This document shows, in pieces, positions 53,568 through 63,445 of a stretch of 64,000 bases of DNA. How positions within the stretch are numbered: position 1 is the stretch's first letter; the number at the start of each line of letters is the position of its first letter. The notes beneath the pieces are model-generated. The model searched no databases. It was given only the letters and a program-made list of their open reading frames with translations, and was not told the DNA's origin. The position numbers and the translations under genes were made by a program. Source of the stretch: Methylobacter marinus A45 (GTDB taxonomy: Bacteria > Pseudomonadota > Gammaproteobacteria > Methylococcales > Methylomonadaceae); assembly GCF_000383855.1 (NCBI RefSeq), contig NZ_KB912877.1, forward strand, positions 2,061,285-2,125,284, written 5' to 3'.

Positions 53568-54416
53568 TTAAAGGGCGATCAAGGAGCGGGCTTCTGTTCT
53601 TATCAGTTCCAGATCCCCTAAGGCATCAATCAGCGCAGTGAACGGCATCCCGAAACGCGTGTCGATGAAGTCGGGGAAAGGTTCGATTACGGCATTGCCG
53701 CCATCGCCCGACTGCATGTGTTTGCTGATTTGATTGGCGGCGAAAAGGCAGTCCCGCATCGGATTGTCGCTGTCGCCTGTGTCATGGTGGTTGGCGATGG
53801 CATCGACCAGCAGCGCGGAAAGCTCCCATTTTTCCGCCAGTATTTTGCCCGCCTGGGCATGATCGAAACCGATGAATTCCAGTTCGGCCAGGTTCAGCGG
53901 CATATTCCGCTGCTTGCTTTTTTCCAGGACGGCTCTGAATTCGGCCGGCATAAATTCGGCCAATACGACTTTGCCGAAATCATGCAGCAGCCCGGCCACG
54001 AAACAGTCGCTGCATTCGGACAGCGGCAGACCCAGGCGCGCCGCCAGCATGCGGCTGACGGCCGCGGTCGTCAGCGAGTGCAGCAGGAAGTCATCGGTAT
54101 TGAAGCCAGCTTGGTTCTTGTTATTGAGCATGCCCATCGCGGCGACGCCCAGCGCCAGGTTCTTTATCGTATTCAGGCCGAGATGCACGACCGCGCGTTG
54201 TATCGAACTGATTTTTTTCGGCAGACCGTAGAAGGATGAATTGATGGCCTTCAGGATTTTAATCGTCATGATCGGGTCGCATTCGATGACGCGCACGATT
54301 TCCTTGGCCGGTGCATTGAGATCGGAAGTGAGTTGAAGCACTCTCTGTACGCTTTTAGGAAAAGCGGGCATTTTTTCAACGAAAGCAATGAGTTTATCGT
54401 TTTCCGGTTGTGCCAT
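53568..54416 (-). CDS. HDOD domain protein
   Basis: 282 residues, nearly all one HDOD domain (~10-215): MPAFPKSVQRVLQLTSD, DPIMTIKILKAINSSFYGLPKKISSIQRAVVHLGLNTIKN and AGLLHDFGKVVLAEFMP. Unlike the larger paralog at 20940 it has LLHDFGK and a second NHHDTG, so most HD metal ligands are kept and an actual phosphohydrolase activity cannot be excluded. It is co-transcribed with the MBL hydrolase. Confidence 0.85.
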   Translation of the reverse strand: MAQPENDKLIAFVEKMPAFPKSVQRVLQLTSDLNAPAKEIVRVIECDPIMTIKILKAINSSFYGLPKKISSIQRAVVHLGLNTIKNLALGVAAMGMLNNKNQAGFNTDDFLLHSLTTAAVSRMLAARLGLPLSECSDCFVAGLLHDFGKVVLAEFMPAEFRAVLEKSKQRNMPLNLAELEFIGFDHAQAGKILAEKWELSALLVDAIANHHDTGDSDNPMRDCLFAANQISKHMQSGDGGNAVIEPFPDFIDTRFGMPFTALIDALGDLELIRTEARSLIAL

Positions 54417-54484
54417 TAAAAGATACGCTAAACAATATTTAATATTGAAATAGCATAACAGAGAAAATCGATTGTGGAATAGCG

Positions 54485-54526
54485 GTAAAAAGAAAGCCCC
54501 GAATACATGTGAATATATCGGGGCTT
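54485..54526 (-). terminator. Rho-independent terminator on the minus strand
   Basis: Stem AAGCCCCGA/TCGGGGCTT (54494-54502 and 54518-54526) followed on the minus strand by TTTCTTTTT. It would stop transcription coming from polA before the HDOD-MBL unit starting 70 bp further on. Confidence 0.6.
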
Positions 54527-54727
54527 GAAAAGAAAATCAGCCAATAAATTAAGGGGGGAATTGACTGACTTGACGCCGTTTTAAGGCGTACGTCCATATG
54601 ACGCAGATCAATTTAAAAAGTTCCGGCCAAATTTTAATTAATTAATGATATTGCGCGCGGGCGGTTTTTTACCATGTTTACCGTCAGCCGCGACATTTGA
54701 ATTCCTGGTCTGACGCGAGGCAATGGC

Positions 54728-54814
54728 CGATGCGGATAGTGCGAATACCCTGAAGGGCACAAGTAAATTCGCACCTACAGTTTACCCGTCATAATTAAAT
54801 TGACTGAGTAATAG
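54728..54814 (+). repeat. Repeat family B, partial copy
   Basis: Has the family B right end (TTACCCGTCATAATTAAATT, then GACTGAGTAATAG) and the GTGCGAAT/ATTCGCAC hairpin with a shortened loop module. The left terminal repeat is missing. Confidence 0.55.
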
Positions 54815-54869
54815 GATGTGCCGACGCCAGGAGGCGCATCGTTCGCGAGCGATGCGCTCAGCACATCCT
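54813..54869. repeat. Two-storey palindrome
   Basis: Outer arms AGGATGTGC/GCACATCCT (54813-54821, 54861-54869) and inner arms GCGCATCG/CGATGCGC (54834-54841, 54850-54857) with an asymmetric bulge between them. Confidence 0.55.
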
Positions 54870-54921
54870 ATGCAAGATGCTAATTTCAGGAAGTGCGAAA
54901 GTGCGAATGAATTCGCACCTA

Positions 54922-55575
54922 GTGTGCCCGGCATGGGCTAAAACTTGTTATCTGAAAGGAGATAACCGGAAGTAGTAACGACAACCGTAGCGAAGCGCAA
55001 GGGGGAAGCCGCGAGGCCAGCCTGAAAGAAGCGTGTAGCAAACGCACGACCGTAGGAACACGAACAAGCAGAGAGGCCGGGTGCGGGCGATGAGTGTGCT
55101 AGGGAACACGAAATCCAACCGTTACCGAAAGACGCATCAGGTAGAGCTTGGCGGCACGGGCGGAAAGTTTTAGCACCTTACCCGGGGAGATCTCCCAAAT
55201 GAGAGTTTGGGAGAAGTCAGCAGAGGCCGTAGTAGTGAGGAAGGCTTGGAAACAAGCTGGAGCGAAGGGCCGAAGGAATCGAGATACGACGAAAGGACTT
55301 CTGTGAAAACACGAGTAGTCATCTGAAACAGGACGGAGCAGCCGCGAGCGGCAAGCTACCCAACTGCCATGTTTTGCTGGGCTTGGTGGATTCCAAGCAG
55401 TAGGCGAAGCCGGAGGTGGCGAGTGCAGTAACAGGGCGTTTACAACGTAAGATTTATCGACAAGGAGCAAAACCTTGGGCGGCTTAGCCGTTGATTCCAA
55501 CCGCCGGATGCGGAAAACCGCATGTCCGGTGGTGTGGCAGGGGTGACGGGCGTAATCCCGTCACCTGGAGCCGAT
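54922..55575 (+). ncRNA. Group II intron without maturase gene, IIC-like
   Basis: Starts GTGTGCCCGGCATGGG, a group II 5' end. Domain V is at ~55500-55534 (CCGCCGGATGCGG, AAAA loop, CCGCATGTCCGG) with CGC rather than AGC at the catalytic triad; domain VI is TGACGGG/CCCGTCA around 55545-55563. The 3' end is placed at AT 55574-55575. No intron-encoded protein frame is present. It interrupts a family B repeat: exons ATTCGCACCTA and CAATTTAGCCGTCA join to the sequence seen unbroken at 20300 and 60600. Insertion three bases after a GTGCGAATGAATTCGCAC hairpin fits the IIC preference for sites behind hairpins. Confidence 0.8.
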
Positions 55576-55597
55576 CAATTTAGCCGTCAAAGCATCT

Positions 55598-58309
55598 TTA
55601 ATGCGCCTCATCCCAGTTATTGCCGGTCCCGATATCGACGACCAGTGGCACGTTCAGATCAGCGGCCGAGCACATCTGTTTTCTGATCTCGGCCGTGCAG
55701 CTGTCCAGCTGGTCTTCGGCGATTTCAAATACCAGTTCGTCGTGCACCTGCATGACCATTTTGGCGTCGGGTTGTTTTTGTTGCAGCCAGCGGTCGGTAA
55801 AGATCATCGCGCGTTTGATGATGTCGGCGGCCGTGCCCTGCATCGGCGCGTTGATGGCCGTGCGTTCGGCATACTGGCGGCGCGCGGCGTTGCGCGATTT
55901 GATCTCGGGCAGATACAGGCGCCGGCCGAACAGGGTTTCCACGTAGCCCTGCTCGCGCGCCAGGGCGCGGGTGTTGTCCATGTAATCCTTGACGCCCGGA
56001 TAGCGGGCAAAATACAGGTCGATATAGGACTGCGCCTGGTTGCGCGACAAGCCGAGCTGCTGCGCCAGACCGAACGAGGACATGCCGTAAATGAGTCCGA
56101 AATTGATCGCTTTGGCCGAGCGACGCAGGTCGGGGGTGACCTGGTCGGGCGCCACGCCGAACACTTCGGCGGCCGTCGCGCGATGCACGTCCTCGCCGGC
56201 GCTGAAGGCTTTCAGCAGGCCGGCGTCATTGGACAGGTGCGCCATGATGCGCAGTTCGATCTGGGAGTAATCGGCCGCGACGATTTTATAGCCTGCGGGC
56301 GCGATAAATGCCTGGCGGATCTTGCGGCCTTCCTCGCTGCGGATCGGGATGTTCTGCAGGTTAGGGTCCGTCGACGACAGGCGGCCAGTCGCGGTCACGG
56401 CCTGATGATAGGATGTATGGACGCGGCCGGTCTGGTCGTCGACCTGTTGCGGCAGTTTGTCGGTATAGGTCGACTTGAGTTTGCTCAGGCTGCGATATTC
56501 GAGAATCAGCTGGGGCAGCGGATAGGTCAGGGCCAGTTCCTGCAGCACCGATTCTTCGGTGGACGGCTGGCCTTTCGGCGTTTTCTTCAGTACCGGCAGT
56601 TTCTGCTGGTCATAGAGGATGTTCTGGATCTGCTGCGGCGAGCCGAGATTGAACGCATGTCCGGCCAGGTCATGGGCGCGCTGCTCCAACGCGGCCATGT
56701 GGCCGGCCAGTTCCAGGCTGTGCTGCGCCAGCATGGCGGTATCGATCAGCACGCCGTTGCGTTCGATGCGCGCCAGCACGCTGATCAGCGGGATTTCGAC
56801 TTCCGAGTACAGCTTCATCAGGGCCTGATGCGGGGCCAGCTTCGCCATGAGCACCTGATGCAGCTTCAGCGTGATGTCGGCATCCTCGGCCGCATAAGGC
56901 GCGGCCTGTTCCAGCAGCACTTCCTGAAACGGGATCTGTTTCGCGCCCTTGCCGGCCACATCCTCGTAATGAATCGTGTCAATGCCCAGATATTCCTTGG
57001 CCAGGTCGTCCATGTTGTGCTTCGTGGCCGTGCTGTTCAGCACGTATGATTCCAGCATCGTGTCGTGGGCGATGCCGCGCAGCGCGATACCGTGATTGGC
57101 CAGCACATGCGCGTCATACTTCAGGTTCTGGCCCAGTTTGGCTTTATCCCGGTTCTCCAGCAGCGGGCGCAGGCGTTCCAGGATGGCGGTTCTGTCCAGC
57201 TGATCGGGAGCGCCGGGATAGTCGTGCGCCAGCGGCACGTAAGCGGCCTGGCCTGGCGTGACGGCAAAGGAGACGCCGACGATCCGGGCTTTGCTGTAGT
57301 TCAGGTCGGTGGTTTCCGTGTCGAAGGCGAACAGCGGCGCCTGTTCGATCTGTTCCAGCCAGTGCTTGAACCGGTCCTCGGTAAGAACGGTTTCATAAAC
57401 CGCGTCTGGGGCGGCCGGTTGCTCCTCCGGAACGGCGGGGGTTTCGGTCTGGCTGTCGAGCAGTTTCAGCCACGATAAAAAGCCCAGCTCGGTCAGCAGC
57501 GTTTTGAGCTCGGCTGCGTCCACGGGCCGGCGTTTCAGGTCTTCCAGACCATAAGGCAGGTCCAGGTCGCATTTGATGGTCGTCAGCTGCTTCGATAACG
57601 GCAGCTGGACCAGGCTGGCGCGCAGATTGTCGCCGATCTTGCCTTTGATCTGGTCGGCGCAGGCGATCAGGTTTTCCAGCGTTTCATATTGCTCCAGCCA
57701 TTTGGCCGCCGTCTTGGGGCCGACCTTGGGCACGCCGGGAATGTTGTCGACGGTGTCTCCGATCAGGGCCAGATAATCGACGATCTGTTCGGGCCTTACG
57801 CCGAATTTGTCGATGACGCCCTGAATGTCAAGCTTTACATTGGACATGGTGTTGTCCAGTGTGATGTGTTCGGTGACCAGCTGGGCCATATCCTTGTCGC
57901 CGGTCGAAATCACCACGTGAAATCCCTGTCGCTCGGCCAGTTGCGCAAGGCAGCCCATGATGTCGTCGGCTTCCACGCCGTTTTCGATGATCAACGGCAG
58001 GCCCATGGCCCGGATCAGATGATGCAGCGGCTCGATCTGCACGCGCAGGTCATCGGGCATGGCCGGCCTGTGCGCCTTGTATTGGTCATAGAGGTCATTG
58101 CGGAAGGTCTTGCCGGGCGCATCGAAAATGACGGTGATGTAATCGCTTTGATAATCGGCGATCAGCTTGCGCAGCATGTTCGAAACGCCGAGGATGGCAT
58201 TGGTCGGCTCGCCTTTCGGATTGGTCAGCGGCGGGATGGCGTGATAGGCGCGGAACAGGAACGAGGAGCCGTCGACGAGGATCAGGCGTTTTTGTGTGTC
58301 TTGGGGCAT
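55598..58309 (-). CDS. polA: DNA polymerase I
   Basis: 903 residues. The 5' nuclease domain covers 1-~290 (LILVDGSSFLFRAYHAI, VEADDIMGCLA, ISTGDKDMAQLV, GVPKVGPKTAAKWL). The 3'-5' exonuclease domain (~310-500) keeps its metal acids (FAFDTETTDL), so proofreading is expected. The polymerase domain has motif A DYSQIELRIMAH, motif B RRSAKAINFGLIYGMS and motif C MQVHDELVFE. It fills gaps and removes RNA primers in replication and repair. Confidence 0.97.
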   Translation of the reverse strand: MPQDTQKRLILVDGSSFLFRAYHAIPPLTNPKGEPTNAILGVSNMLRKLIADYQSDYITVIFDAPGKTFRNDLYDQYKAHRPAMPDDLRVQIEPLHHLIRAMGLPLIIENGVEADDIMGCLAQLAERQGFHVVISTGDKDMAQLVTEHITLDNTMSNVKLDIQGVIDKFGVRPEQIVDYLALIGDTVDNIPGVPKVGPKTAAKWLEQYETLENLIACADQIKGKIGDNLRASLVQLPLSKQLTTIKCDLDLPYGLEDLKRRPVDAAELKTLLTELGFLSWLKLLDSQTETPAVPEEQPAAPDAVYETVLTEDRFKHWLEQIEQAPLFAFDTETTDLNYSKARIVGVSFAVTPGQAAYVPLAHDYPGAPDQLDRTAILERLRPLLENRDKAKLGQNLKYDAHVLANHGIALRGIAHDTMLESYVLNSTATKHNMDDLAKEYLGIDTIHYEDVAGKGAKQIPFQEVLLEQAAPYAAEDADITLKLHQVLMAKLAPHQALMKLYSEVEIPLISVLARIERNGVLIDTAMLAQHSLELAGHMAALEQRAHDLAGHAFNLGSPQQIQNILYDQQKLPVLKKTPKGQPSTEESVLQELALTYPLPQLILEYRSLSKLKSTYTDKLPQQVDDQTGRVHTSYHQAVTATGRLSSTDPNLQNIPIRSEEGRKIRQAFIAPAGYKIVAADYSQIELRIMAHLSNDAGLLKAFSAGEDVHRATAAEVFGVAPDQVTPDLRRSAKAINFGLIYGMSSFGLAQQLGLSRNQAQSYIDLYFARYPGVKDYMDNTRALAREQGYVETLFGRRLYLPEIKSRNAARRQYAERTAINAPMQGTAADIIKRAMIFTDRWLQQKQPDAKMVMQVHDELVFEIAEDQLDSCTAEIRKQMCSAADLNVPLVVDIGTGNNWDEAH

Positions 58310-58374
58310 AGGTGCAGGTATTAAGTTTAAGAATACAATGCCGCGCGGGGCGGTTGTTCGCCCGCGCGGCTACA

Positions 58375-60483
58375 TTAGGTTTTACGCTTCACATCGACTA
58401 TGTTAGGCAATTGATTGATTTTAGTCAGCACCTGGCTTAATTGATCGGTGTTTTCAATTTGAATGGTCAGGTTGAGATCCGCCGAGAAATCCGGGTGGGT
58501 GTTCAATAGCGCATTGGAAATATGAATTTTGGCCTGGGCCAGCACCTGCGACACGTCGTTTAACAGATTCTGCGCGCTAAAGGCATGGATAACAATCGGC
58601 ACGGCATGACTGGATTTTTGGGAGCTCCAGCTCACTTCGATCAGCTGGGACCGTTTCTCCGGACTTAAATGCTCGATATTCTCGCAATTTTTGCGATGCA
58701 CGGTGATGCCTTTGTTGTGCGAGATATAACCGATAATATCGTCGCCGTGAACCGGCTGGCAGCATTGCGCGAACGTGGTCTGCACGTTATCGATACCGGC
58801 CACGGAAACGGCGGATTTGGCCGGCGATTTCTGTTGCCTGGCCTTGGCGGGCGGCGCTTCCAGTTCCGGGATCTTGAAAAATGCCGCCAGTTGGCGCGGG
58901 TTGATATCGCTGCGGCCGATCGCCTCGAGCAACTTGTCGGTGTCGGGCTGCTTGAAATGCCTGGCCAGTTCTTCCAGATTGGCCATTTTCAGCCCCAGCT
59001 GCTGGTATTTTTTGTCCAGAATGGCTTTGCCGGTGGCGATGTTCTGCGCCTGCTGCTGGCTTTTAAACCAGCTTTTAACCCGGCTGATGGCGCGCGATGA
59101 TTTCAAATAGCCCAGGTTATGGTCTATCCAGTTGGGATTGGGGCCGCCTTCCTTGGCGGTCAGGATTTCCACCTGTTCGCCCGATTTCAGCGTATAGGTC
59201 AGCGGCACGATGCGGCCGTTGACTTTCGCGCCGCGGCAGCGATGACCTATTTCGCTGTGGATCGCATAGGCAAAATCCAGCGGCGTGGCGCCTTTGACCA
59301 GATCGATCAATTTGCCGGCCGGCGTCAGCACGTAGACGCGATCGCCGAACAGGTCGTTGCGGAAGTTTTCGACCAGGGCCTCGTCGTTGTCTTTTTCTTC
59401 CAGCAGCTTACGCAGGGAGGCGATGCTTTTTTCAATGGCGGCATCGTGTCCGCCGCCTTCTTTGTAGGACCAGTGCGCGGCGACCCCGAGTTCGGCAAAG
59501 TTATGCATTTCGCGCGTGCGGATCTGGACTTCGATGCGATTGCCGTTCGTATCGAGAATGACCGTGTGCAGGGATTGGTAGCCGTTTTCCTTGGGGTTGG
59601 TGATGTAATCGTCGAACTCCTTCGGGATCGTCTGCCAATGGCTGTGCACAAGGCCCAGAACGGTATAGCAATTGGACAGATTGTCGACGATCACGCGCAC
59701 CGCCAGCAGGTCGTAAAGTTCTTCTATGTCCAGTTGCTTGCGCTGCATCTTTTTCCAGATGCTGTAAATATGCTTGGGGCGGCCGTAGATGTCAGCGTAA
59801 ATACCGGCATCGGCCAGTGATTTTTGCAGCTGGGCGATAAAGCTGTTGATGCAGGTTTCCCGATGCACGCGCTTGCTGGCCAGGGAGGTGGCGATGCGGC
59901 GATAGATCTGCGGCTCCAGATAGCGGAACGCCATGTCTTCGAGTTCCCACTTTAACTGGTGAATGCCGAGGCGGTTGGCTAGCGGCGCATAAATATCCAG
60001 CGTCTCCCGGGAAATAAAATGCCGGACTTCATAGGATTCCCGAGACAGGTTGCGCAAACGCTGGACGCGGTAAGCCAGCTTGATCAACACGGCGCGCACG
60101 TCCTGGGTCATGGACAAGAGCATGCGGCGCAGGGTTTCGGCCTGGTTCGGCTGACGGGCCATTTCCGGCGTGTAAACGGTCAGGGTATTGAGCCAGTTGA
60201 CATCCTTGACCAGTGCCCCCACTGTGTCGCCGAACTGTTCGGTAATGTTGGGCCGGGGATTTAGATTCGTCAGGCGGGGATCGCTGAGTATCGCCGCCAG
60301 GATGGTTTTCAGGTCGATATTAAACGACATCAAAATACCGGCGACATCGACGCCCTTGGGGCGGTAATAGTGAGGATCATCAGGAATTTGCGCGACGATG
60401 GCCAGCGCCTGGTCAATCCGTGCCCTGTCCGGAGCGGAAAAACCGGTAAACAGCGGTTTGTTGGAATCGTTGTGTTTTTGCAT
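58375..60483 (-). CDS. relA: (p)ppGpp synthetase RelA
   Basis: 702 residues. The N-terminal HD-type hydrolase region is degenerate: the HDxxED motif is replaced by ILSDPRL around residue 66. The synthetase domain (~220-350) has YGRPKHIYSIWKKMQ and EFDDYITNPKENGYQSLHT; the acidic EFDD form (EXDD) is that of synthetase-only RelA, whereas bifunctional SpoT has RXKD. TGS (~385-445, VYVLTPAGKLIDLVKGATPLDFAYAIH) and a C-terminal ACT domain (~630-700) follow. It makes (p)ppGpp on starved ribosomes. It is 65 bp upstream of polA on the same strand. Confidence 0.92.
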   Translation of the reverse strand: MQKHNDSNKPLFTGFSAPDRARIDQALAIVAQIPDDPHYYRPKGVDVAGILMSFNIDLKTILAAILSDPRLTNLNPRPNITEQFGDTVGALVKDVNWLNTLTVYTPEMARQPNQAETLRRMLLSMTQDVRAVLIKLAYRVQRLRNLSRESYEVRHFISRETLDIYAPLANRLGIHQLKWELEDMAFRYLEPQIYRRIATSLASKRVHRETCINSFIAQLQKSLADAGIYADIYGRPKHIYSIWKKMQRKQLDIEELYDLLAVRVIVDNLSNCYTVLGLVHSHWQTIPKEFDDYITNPKENGYQSLHTVILDTNGNRIEVQIRTREMHNFAELGVAAHWSYKEGGGHDAAIEKSIASLRKLLEEKDNDEALVENFRNDLFGDRVYVLTPAGKLIDLVKGATPLDFAYAIHSEIGHRCRGAKVNGRIVPLTYTLKSGEQVEILTAKEGGPNPNWIDHNLGYLKSSRAISRVKSWFKSQQQAQNIATGKAILDKKYQQLGLKMANLEELARHFKQPDTDKLLEAIGRSDINPRQLAAFFKIPELEAPPAKARQQKSPAKSAVSVAGIDNVQTTFAQCCQPVHGDDIIGYISHNKGITVHRKNCENIEHLSPEKRSQLIEVSWSSQKSSHAVPIVIHAFSAQNLLNDVSQVLAQAKIHISNALLNTHPDFSADLNLTIQIENTDQLSQVLTKINQLPNIVDVKRKT

Positions 60484-60523
60484 CTGATGATTGTAAACGA
60501 TTAGCAGGACTTGGCAATTATGA

Positions 60524-60644
60524 CTAGTACTTAGTCAGTCTTGTTCTGACGAGTAAAATTTGCAGAGTATTCATAGCGTGCGATTAGTGCGAATGAATTC
60601 GCACCTACAATTTACCCGTCATAATTAAATTGACTGACTACTAG
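60524..60644 (+). mobile_element. MITE family B, copy 2 (121 bp)
   Basis: Same length and orientation as 20224-20344. Terminal repeats CTAGTACTTAGTCA and (reversed) CTAGTAGTCAGTCA differ at two places. It lies in the 363-bp relA/ugd divergent interval; the AT-rich 60660-60780 part should hold the ugd promoter. Confidence 0.75.
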
Positions 60645-60846
60645 GCCAAGACGGGCAATGTAAGTTATTTGGGACTGAATTGAAAATTTGTGACGCTATG
60701 AATAACGATTAAACCATAAAATCATTAAACTATCGTGTTCATATTGGTAATAGTACTCATTGATTTTGAGTCTGCAGTCAGGAAATAATTCCTTGACTCT
60801 AAGTCGGCAGGTAAATCAGTTTTTAATAAGCAAGGACAAAAAAACC

Positions 60847-62166
60847 ATGAAAATTACTATATTCGGCAGCGGTTATGTGGGATTGGTGACAGGAACGTGT
60901 CTGGCGGAAGTCGGCAATGACGTTGTCTGTATGGATGTAGATGTAACAAAAATAGATAAACTCAAACAGGGCATCATTCCGATCTATGAACCGGGACTGG
61001 AAGCGATGGTCAGGGAGAATCAGGCCGAGGGACGGCTGAGATTTACCGCTGATGTCAAGGAAGCCGTGGATCACGGTCTGTTCCAATTCATCGCCGTCGG
61101 AACGCCGCCCGATGAAGACGGATCGGCCGATCTGCAATACGTGCTGGCGGTAGCGCGCAGCATTGCCGAGCACATGGACGGCTACCGGGTCATCGTCGAT
61201 AAATCGACCGTGCCGGTCGGCACGGCGGATAAGGTCCGGTCCACGATAGAGAAAATATTGGACAACCGCGGCGTGGATCTGGAATTCGATGTGGTTTCAA
61301 ATCCGGAATTTCTGAAAGAAGGCGCGGCGCTGGCCGACTTCATGAAACCCGACCGGATCGTCATCGGAACCGATAATCCCAGGACCGCGGAACTGCTTAA
61401 GGCATTGTATGCGCCATTCAACCGCAGTTATGAACGCGTCATCAACATGGATATCCGCTCGGCGGAATTAACCAAATATGCCGCCAATGCCATGCTGGCG
61501 ACAAAAATCAGTTTCATGAATGAACTGGCCAATCTGGCGGAACAGTTGGGCGCCGATATCGAACACGTAAGGCAGGGAATAGGCTCCGACACCCGCATAG
61601 GCTACAGCTTTATTTATCCCGGCTGCGGCTACGGCGGCTCCTGTTTCCCGAAAGACGTCAAGGCGTTGGAAAGAACGGCGAAAGAGTGCGGCTATCACGC
61701 GGAACTGCTCAATGCCGTGGAGAATGTCAATAACCGTCAGAAGCACCGGTTGTTCGACAAGATCAGCCAGCACTATCAGGGCGCTTTAAGCGGCAAGACA
61801 TTCGCCCTGTGGGGCCTGTCGTTCAAGCCCAACACCGATGACATGCGCGACGCGCCAAGCCGGGTCGTATTGGAGTCCCTGCTTGAGGCCGGCGCGTCCG
61901 TCCAGGCTTATGACCCCGAGGCGATGGACGAAGCACGGCGGATCTATGGCGACAGGCAGGGGCTGAGCTATTGCGATTCGCCCAAGGATGTCCTGAGTCA
62001 GGCCGATGCCTTGGTTATTGTCACCGAATGGAAGCAATTCCGTAGCCCGGATTTTGAAGAATTGAGCCAGCAACTGCAGGATAAAGTTATTTTTGACGGA
62101 CGTAATATGTATGAGCCGCAGCTGGTCAAGCGCAGCGGATTGCAATATTACGCAATCGGTCGATAA
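60847..62166 (+). CDS. ugd: UDP-glucose 6-dehydrogenase
   Basis: 439 residues from the ATG at 60847 (AAGGAC upstream); the 29 codons in frame before it look untranslated. The NAD site is [19 protein letters not shown] (3-21). The catalytic Cys lies in [16 protein letters not shown] (~254-269), and the conserved [18 protein letters not shown] and [19 protein letters not shown] segments are present. It oxidises UDP-glucose to UDP-glucuronate for polysaccharide synthesis. No polysaccharide cluster is visible inside the window. Confidence 0.93.
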   Translation: MKITIFGSGYVGLVTGTCLAEVGNDVVCMDVDVTKIDKLKQGIIPIYEPGLEAMVRENQAEGRLRFTADVKEAVDHGLFQFIAVGTPPDEDGSADLQYVLAVARSIAEHMDGYRVIVDKSTVPVGTADKVRSTIEKILDNRGVDLEFDVVSNPEFLKEGAALADFMKPDRIVIGTDNPRTAELLKALYAPFNRSYERVINMDIRSAELTKYAANAMLATKISFMNELANLAEQLGADIEHVRQGIGSDTRIGYSFIYPGCGYGGSCFPKDVKALERTAKECGYHAELLNAVENVNNRQKHRLFDKISQHYQGALSGKTFALWGLSFKPNTDDMRDAPSRVVLESLLEAGASVQAYDPEAMDEARRIYGDRQGLSYCDSPKDVLSQADALVIVTEWKQFRSPDFEELSQQLQDKVIFDGRNMYEPQLVKRSGLQYYAIGR

Positions 62167-62296
62167 AGTCATGACTGTCCTTGAAGACTGGTATTTTTGA
62201 AACTAACGTCTAAACTCATTCTAGAATAGTTGAGATTATTCTGGTTGGCGATAAGTTAGGACTATTCAAATTTCTTCAATTATTTAAGGACAGAAC

Positions 62297-62602
62297 ATGA
62301 AAAAATTATTGATAGCTTTATTTGCCACCCTTTGCGCAACCAATGTCAGTGCCGTTCCGGTCAATATCAACAGCGCCGATGCCACCACCATCTCGGAATC
62401 CCTTTCAGGCATCGGCCAGAAAAAAGCCGAAGCGATCGTCAAATACAGGACTGAGACAGGTCCGTTCAAAACGGTGGAAGACTTGGCCAATGTTGCCGGT
62501 ATCGGTGAGAAGACCGTTCAAAGAATCAAAAGCGACATTCTGTTAAGCGATTCTGAAGCGGCAGCGCCAAAGAAGACGGCAAAAGCTGATAAGAAGCAGT
62601 AA
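62297..62602 (+). CDS. comEA: ComEA-type helix-hairpin-helix DNA-binding protein
   Basis: 101 residues with a Sec signal (cleavage near VSA-VP, ~19). A single tandem helix-hairpin-helix unit follows (VNINSADATTISESLSGIGQKKAEAIVKYRTETGPFKTVEDLANVAGIGEKTV-type layout, residues 22-76). The tail is Lys/Ala-rich. The short periplasmic ComEA of gammaproteobacteria binds incoming DNA during natural transformation. The upstream AAGGAC is the ribosome site. Confidence 0.88.
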   Translation: MKKLLIALFATLCATNVSAVPVNINSADATTISESLSGIGQKKAEAIVKYRTETGPFKTVEDLANVAGIGEKTVQRIKSDILLSDSEAAAPKKTAKADKKQ

Positions 62603-62782
62603 ATTTGAGGCTGTTAATAATATGTAAGGATTAAGACGGCATTGTCTTATGCATTATTGAATTAATGGCCACTTCCAGCAAACATTCTTAACCTTAGGGA
62701 AACTTTAGCTGCGGCAACCCGAAGTTAAAGTTTCCTTCCTCTAAAGCAACACTCATTCCTGCTGTTTTTTTTGCGCGCAACC

Positions 62783-62910
62783 TAAGGAATGGGCATAAAA
62801 TAACTTCCTCAAGGAGTCGGAGGATTTTCCGGTGTAAGCGCGGATTTATCCGCGCAGTGCGAATAAATTCGCACCTACAATTTTCTGATTTATTCCATGC
62901 TCATTACTAA
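62783..62910 (-). repeat. Repeat family A, copy 5 (inverted)
   Basis: TAAGGAATGGGCATAAAATA ... ATTCCATGCTCATTACTAA. The inner hairpins are GCGCGGAT/ATCCGCGC and GTGCGAAT/ATTCGCAC, again with matched arms. Confidence 0.65.
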
Positions 62911-63273
62911 TCAATGTCTGATGTTTACGCAGAGACAGATGGTTATGCCGTCTGCTGTGCCGGGCATGGGCGTTGTTCACCCTGGCCGGGTTTTAAATGC
63001 GGAAAGCGGTGGTGGGAGCGATGCCTACATCGCGATTTAAAATCGCCCGGCAAGTCGCGATGAGGGCATCACTCCCACGGAAACGGCCTTACCGGTGCCT
63101 GAGTCAATCGTCTGCGAAACATCAGTATTGATGGCTCGATATGATAGATGCTTGACAAGCATAAAGCAGCGGTGCAGAGTTTCAAGCTTTTCAGGCATTA
63201 GAAGCCCAAATGCTTTTACCTCATGCCACGGGCGTTGCGATAATGAAGGCGAGCCGAAATTTCAAACCATTGG

Positions 63274-63367
63274 CTAGTAGTCAGTCAATTTAATCATGGC
63301 GGGTAAATTGTAGGTGCGAATTCATTCGCACTATTCGCTCGACAGAACAAAGCTGACTGAGTACTAA
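63274..63367 (-). mobile_element. MITE family B, short inverted copy (94 bp)
   Basis: Ends CTAGTAGTCAGTCA and TGACTGAGTACTAA; about 27 bp shorter than the other copies, with the central GTGCGAATTCATTCGCAC hairpin retained. Confidence 0.65.
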
Positions 63368-63445
63368 GAGTACTCGGGCAGTTTTATTTTGACGAGAAAC
63401 TATAGTGTGGAGCGACTTTACGTATGTCCTCGAAGGATTCGAATA

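Noticed and set aside
55099-55500. 133-codon minus-strand frame inside the intron
   Set aside because: Overlaps structured ribozyme sequence and lacks reverse transcriptase motifs on either strand.
62955-62980. GTGCCGGGCATGGGCG resembling the 5' end of the group II intron at 54922
   Set aside because: The match stops after about 15 bases and no domain V follows within 1 kb.
63095-63277. 60-codon plus-strand frame between repeats
   Set aside because: No ribosome site, no recognisable motif, ends in MITE B.
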